Origin: Hassallia byssoidea VB512170
GTDB lineage: Bacteria; Cyanobacteriota; Cyanobacteriia; Cyanobacteriales; Nostocaceae
DNA: 35,362 bases
Reading direction: 5' to 3'
Assembly (NCBI RefSeq): GCF_000817785.2
Contig: NZ_JTCM02000027.1
Span: forward strand, 1 to 35,362
Shown here: piece by piece, positions 32,693-35,362 of the stretch
How positions within the stretch are numbered: position 1 is the first letter of the stretch
Layout: every line of letters starts with the position of its first letter
The notes under the pieces: model-generated
Seen by the model: only the letters and a program-made list of their open reading frames with translations
Told to the model about the DNA's origin: nothing
Databases searched by the model: none
Position numbers and translations under genes: made by a program

Positions 32693-35362
32693 ATGGCTCG
32701 TTACGCGCTTGTTGTTGGCATTACAGATTACAAAAGTCCGATTAACAACCTGACAAAACCAGCTACGGATGCAGAAGCGGTAGAACAGGTACTAAAAGCG
32801 CATGGTGATTTTGAGGATATCGCTGTTCTCAAAGGGAAAGTTAGTACAACTAAGTTGGCTGAAGCTTTAAAAACACTTTTGCAACAACAAGCAGTTAAAA
32901 ACGAAGCCCTAATTTACTTTACAGGGCATGGCATCACCGTATCTGACAGCTTAGGAACACAACAAACATATCTAGCAACCTCTGACTTGACAATTGTCAC
33001 TCAAGGCAAGCAAATTATTGAACAAACAGGCGGGATTAGTCTTGGGAGTCTGAACAATTTAATTAGAGATTCCGACCTGAGTAGTCTAGTAGTGCTGTTA
33101 GATTGCTGTCATAGCGGTGAATTTTTAGAACGCAATCTCATCGAAAAAACTCTTACTGCCTTTATTTCACAGCGCGATTACTACTTTATTGCTGCTTGCA
33201 GAGGTTTTCAACAAGCCTATGCGAAAAAAAGCGCACAACACAGTATTTTTACAACTGCTTTGCTGGCAGGTTTGTCACCAGAGAACACTAACGATCGCGG
33301 ACAGGTGACAGGCGATCGCCTTTTCGATATACTTGCTACAGAACTTAAAAGCAGTGGTCAAGAACCAATCCGCATGGGTTGGGGGCGTTCGATTACTCTA
33401 GTTACCCACAAAAATCAAACACAAGCTCAAACCTTTGAGGTAAAGGAAGAATGTCCTTACCAAGGTTTAAAAGCGTTTGAAACGGAACAAAAACAGTTTT
33501 TCTTTGGGCGCAAGCAGGTTGTGAGGAACATTCTGGGGAAACTAACACAAAAGCCCTTTGTTCCGATTATTGGCGCTTCCGGGAGTGGTAAATCTTCTGT
33601 AGTTCAGGCGGGTTTGATTCCAGAATTAGATCGTAGTGTCTGGCAAATTTTACCGCCAATCAAGCCAGGATTTCACCCTTTGCAGGAATTGAGAGGAGTT
33701 CTGAAAGCATTTTTTCCAGGGGCGAAAAAAGAAAGATTGCTTTGGGAGTTGATTACTAAAGAAGCGAATCCTTTACCTGTAATTTTGGATCATCTCACAG
33801 GTGCAGACAAATTTTTATTGGTAGTAGATCAGTTTGAGGAACTATTTACTGTCTCTATTGCTGAAGAAAAGCAGAGATTTATTGAATTGCTGACTCAGGT
33901 AGTAGAGATGACCGATTCGCGGTTGGCAGTTATAATTACCATGCGATCGGATTTTCTCGAACCATGTTCAGATTATCCGTCTTTAAATAAATTAATTGAA
34001 AATCAGCTTGTTTTGATGCCGCGTATCACTGGAGTTGATTTAAAAGAGACAATAACCGAACCTGCTAAACTTCAAGGTCATAGTGTTGAAGAAACATTAG
34101 TACTGAAAATTTTAGAAGATGTTGGTAAAGAACCGGGATACTTGCCGTTGATGGAGTTTGCTTTAACTAGACTCTGGGAAAAACGCGATCGACAAAAGCA
34201 TCAACTCACCTTAGAACAGTATGAAAACTTCCAAGGATTGACAGGGGCGCTGAATTTTCATGCAGAAAATGTTTATTTTTATGAAGATTATCAGCAAGAT
34301 TCCCCGACTCATGAACGAAATGAACAACACAAGGACTGGATTAAGCAAATTTTCCTGCGATTAGTGCGAACGGGAGAGGGAGAAAAGGACACGCGACAGC
34401 GCCAACCAAAAGCTGAACTGTTAGCCATTGCTGGTAATGAGCAAGAAAAGCAGGAAGCATTAAGTGAATTGCTAGATGAAGGATTGGTGAAAGGACGTTT
34501 GCTGGTTGCTGGCAAAGATGAACAAGGAAAAGCGTGGATTGATTTAGCCCATGAAGCCTTAATTGAGGGTTGGGAGCGGTTTGCCCAATGGCGACAACAA
34601 GACCGAGATTTGCGGCGGTTACATGATAAATTAGCCGATGCTTTGCGAGAATGGTTGCACAAGGAAGAAGATGAAAAATACCTCATGCCAAGAGGATTGT
34701 TAGCAGAGGTGCAGAACAATTGGGAAAAGTTAAAGCCTGATTTATCATCTCAAGCCCAGAAATTTTATCACCGCAGCCTTGCTTATGAAGAAGAACGGAG
34801 TGTTGAACGGCAAGTTGCTCTCAGAGTCAGCATTGAAGACTTTTTGCAAAAGAAAACAGCAACTATCAAGAAAATACTCCCTGTCCAACCCCTTACAGCT
34901 TCGGTTATGGCAATACAAGCAATAGGTGAGAATCTGGAGAAAATGCCAGAGCAAATTTTCACCCCAGTTCAGAATAGCCTGCAACAAGCGATGGAGGTCT
35001 TAACTCCTTTCCGTGGTCATGAGGGTGGGGTCTGGTCTGTCGCCATTAGCCCGGATGGGCAGACGATTGTCAGTGGGGGTGAAGACGGCACAGTGCGGTT
35101 GTGGAATTTCCAAGGTCAGCTTTTGGCTGAACCCTTCGGTGGTCATCAGGGTAGGGTCTGGTCTGTCGCCATTAGCCCGGATGGGCAGACGATTGTCAGT
35201 GGCAGTAGTGACGGCACAGTGCGGTTGTGGAATTTCCAAGGTCTGCCCTTGGCTGAACCCTTCGGTGGTCATCAGGGTAGGGTCAGGTCTGTCGCCATTA
35301 GCCCGGATGGGCAGACGATTGTCAGTGGGGGTGGTGACGGCACAGTGCGGTTGTGGAATTTC
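32693..35362 (+). CDS. Caspase-like peptidase - STAND NTPase - WD40 repeat protein (3' end outside window)
   Basis: An open frame of 890 codons runs to the window edge without a stop. Residues 1-240 are a peptidase C14 / metacaspase p20-like domain, with catalytic His79 in YFTGHG and Cys139 in LLDCCHSGEF, so it should be active. A STAND-type NTPase follows from about 265 (CPYQGLKAFETEQKQFFFGR), with Walker A GASGSGKSS (294-302, Lys300) and Walker B LLVVDQFEELF (Asp379), then winged-helix-like and helical parts. From about 775 three WD40 repeats of 42 residues begin (GHEGGVWSVAISPDGQTIVS, ending DGTVRLWNF). The layout is that of a signal-gated protease: WD40 senses, STAND oligomerises, caspase cuts. 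Such proteins occur in filamentous cyanobacteria and are linked to programmed death or defence. Start ATG 32693 gives the usual MARYALVVGI. It is divergent from the Trypco1-type gene. Confidence 0.93.
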   Translation, partial: MARYALVVGITDYKSPINNLTKPATDAEAVEQVLKAHGDFEDIAVLKGKVSTTKLAEALKTLLQQQAVKNEALIYFTGHGITVSDSLGTQQTYLATSDLTIVTQGKQIIEQTGGISLGSLNNLIRDSDLSSLVVLLDCCHSGEFLERNLIEKTLTAFISQRDYYFIAACRGFQQAYAKKSAQHSIFTTALLAGLSPENTNDRGQVTGDRLFDILATELKSSGQEPIRMGWGRSITLVTHKNQTQAQTFEVKEECPYQGLKAFETEQKQFFFGRKQVVRNILGKLTQKPFVPIIGASGSGKSSVVQAGLIPELDRSVWQILPPIKPGFHPLQELRGVLKAFFPGAKKERLLWELITKEANPLPVILDHLTGADKFLLVVDQFEELFTVSIAEEKQRFIELLTQVVEMTDSRLAVIITMRSDFLEPCSDYPSLNKLIENQLVLMPRITGVDLKETITEPAKLQGHSVEETLVLKILEDVGKEPGYLPLMEFALTRLWEKRDRQKHQLTLEQYENFQGLTGALNFHAENVYFYEDYQQDSPTHERNEQHKDWIKQIFLRLVRTGEGEKDTRQRQPKAELLAIAGNEQEKQEALSELLDEGLVKGRLLVAGKDEQGKAWIDLAHEALIEGWERFAQWRQQDRDLRRLHDKLADALREWLHKEEDEKYLMPRGLLAEVQNNWEKLKPDLSSQAQKFYHRSLAYEEERSVERQVALRVSIEDFLQKKTATIKKILPVQPLTASVMAIQAIGENLEKMPEQIFTPVQNSLQQAMEVLTPFRGHEGGVWSVAISPDGQTIVSGGEDGTVRLWNFQGQLLAEPFGGHQGRVWSVAISPDGQTIVSGSSDGTVRLWNFQGLPLAEPFGGHQGRVRSVAISPDGQTIVSGGGDGTVRLWNF
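35015..35362 (+). repeat. Near-identical 126-bp WD40 coding repeats
   Basis: Copies start at 35015, 35141 and 35267, with 126-bp spacing. They are nearly identical base for base (for example gtcgccattagcccggatgg in all three). The third is cut by the window end. Conservation at DNA level, not only in protein, points to recent duplication or gene conversion. Confidence 0.92.

Overview
The window looks like chromosome of a heterocyst-forming (Nostocales-type) cyanobacterium. The HIP1 octamer GCGATCGC is scattered throughout. Spacers carry short tandem arrays, several built on heptanucleotide units. The gene set is cyanobacterial: NDH-1 subunit NdhF, a PacR/RbcR-type LysR regulator, a DevH-like Crp regulator, large Ser/Thr-kinase/histidine-kinase hybrids, Uma2 nuclease and a caspase-WD40 protein. 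Species cannot be fixed from sequence alone.

Layout. 1-509: non-coding, with hairpins and the ndhF terminator. 510-5649: a photosynthesis/carbon block, ndhF, a WCGLC thioredoxin-like protein and an NnrU/Z-ISO-like membrane protein (all minus), divergent from a pacR/rbcR-like gene (plus). 5650-10316: an accessory block with a zinc-ribbon Ser/Thr kinase carrying C-terminal membrane segments, then two membrane-anchored substrate-binding proteins that share an N-terminal anchor, then an internally deleted third paralogue. 10251-11149: devH-like gene (minus) with a perfect NtcA-type site upstream. 11270-13367: a DALR-domain protein invaded in frame by repeat DNA, a candidate small RNA with its own promoter and terminator, and a HAD phosphatase. 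13561-24310: a sensory cluster (1840-aa Ser/Thr kinase/AAA/GAF/histidine kinase, then a truncated solute-binding lipoprotein, a hybrid kinase with an in-frame TAG and a response-regulator/PAS/kinase with a frameshift), so three consecutive genes appear broken. 24318-31818: Uma2 nuclease, polA, a DUF4160-DUF2442 toxin-antitoxin-like operon with a palindromic operator in its promoter, a LapA-domain protein, a phosphohexomutase and a Cas4/AddB-like PD-(D/E)XK protein. 31819-35362: repeat arrays, then a divergent pair made of a Trypco1-type (CU044_2847 family) protein and a caspase-STAND-WD40 protein that runs off the window.

The best candidates for a little-described system are: (i) the Trypco1 / caspase-STAND-WD40 pair around a shared inverted repeat, which resembles a biological-conflict or programmed-death module; (ii) the kinase plus anchored substrate-binding-protein cassette, which may be a split receptor kinase; and (iii) a ~72-nt candidate RNA carrying a 10-nt complement of the conserved Yfr1 motif. 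Several repeat families have inserted into coding sequence without breaking the frame, and a 26-bp HIP1-centred palindrome sits exactly at the kinase frameshift.
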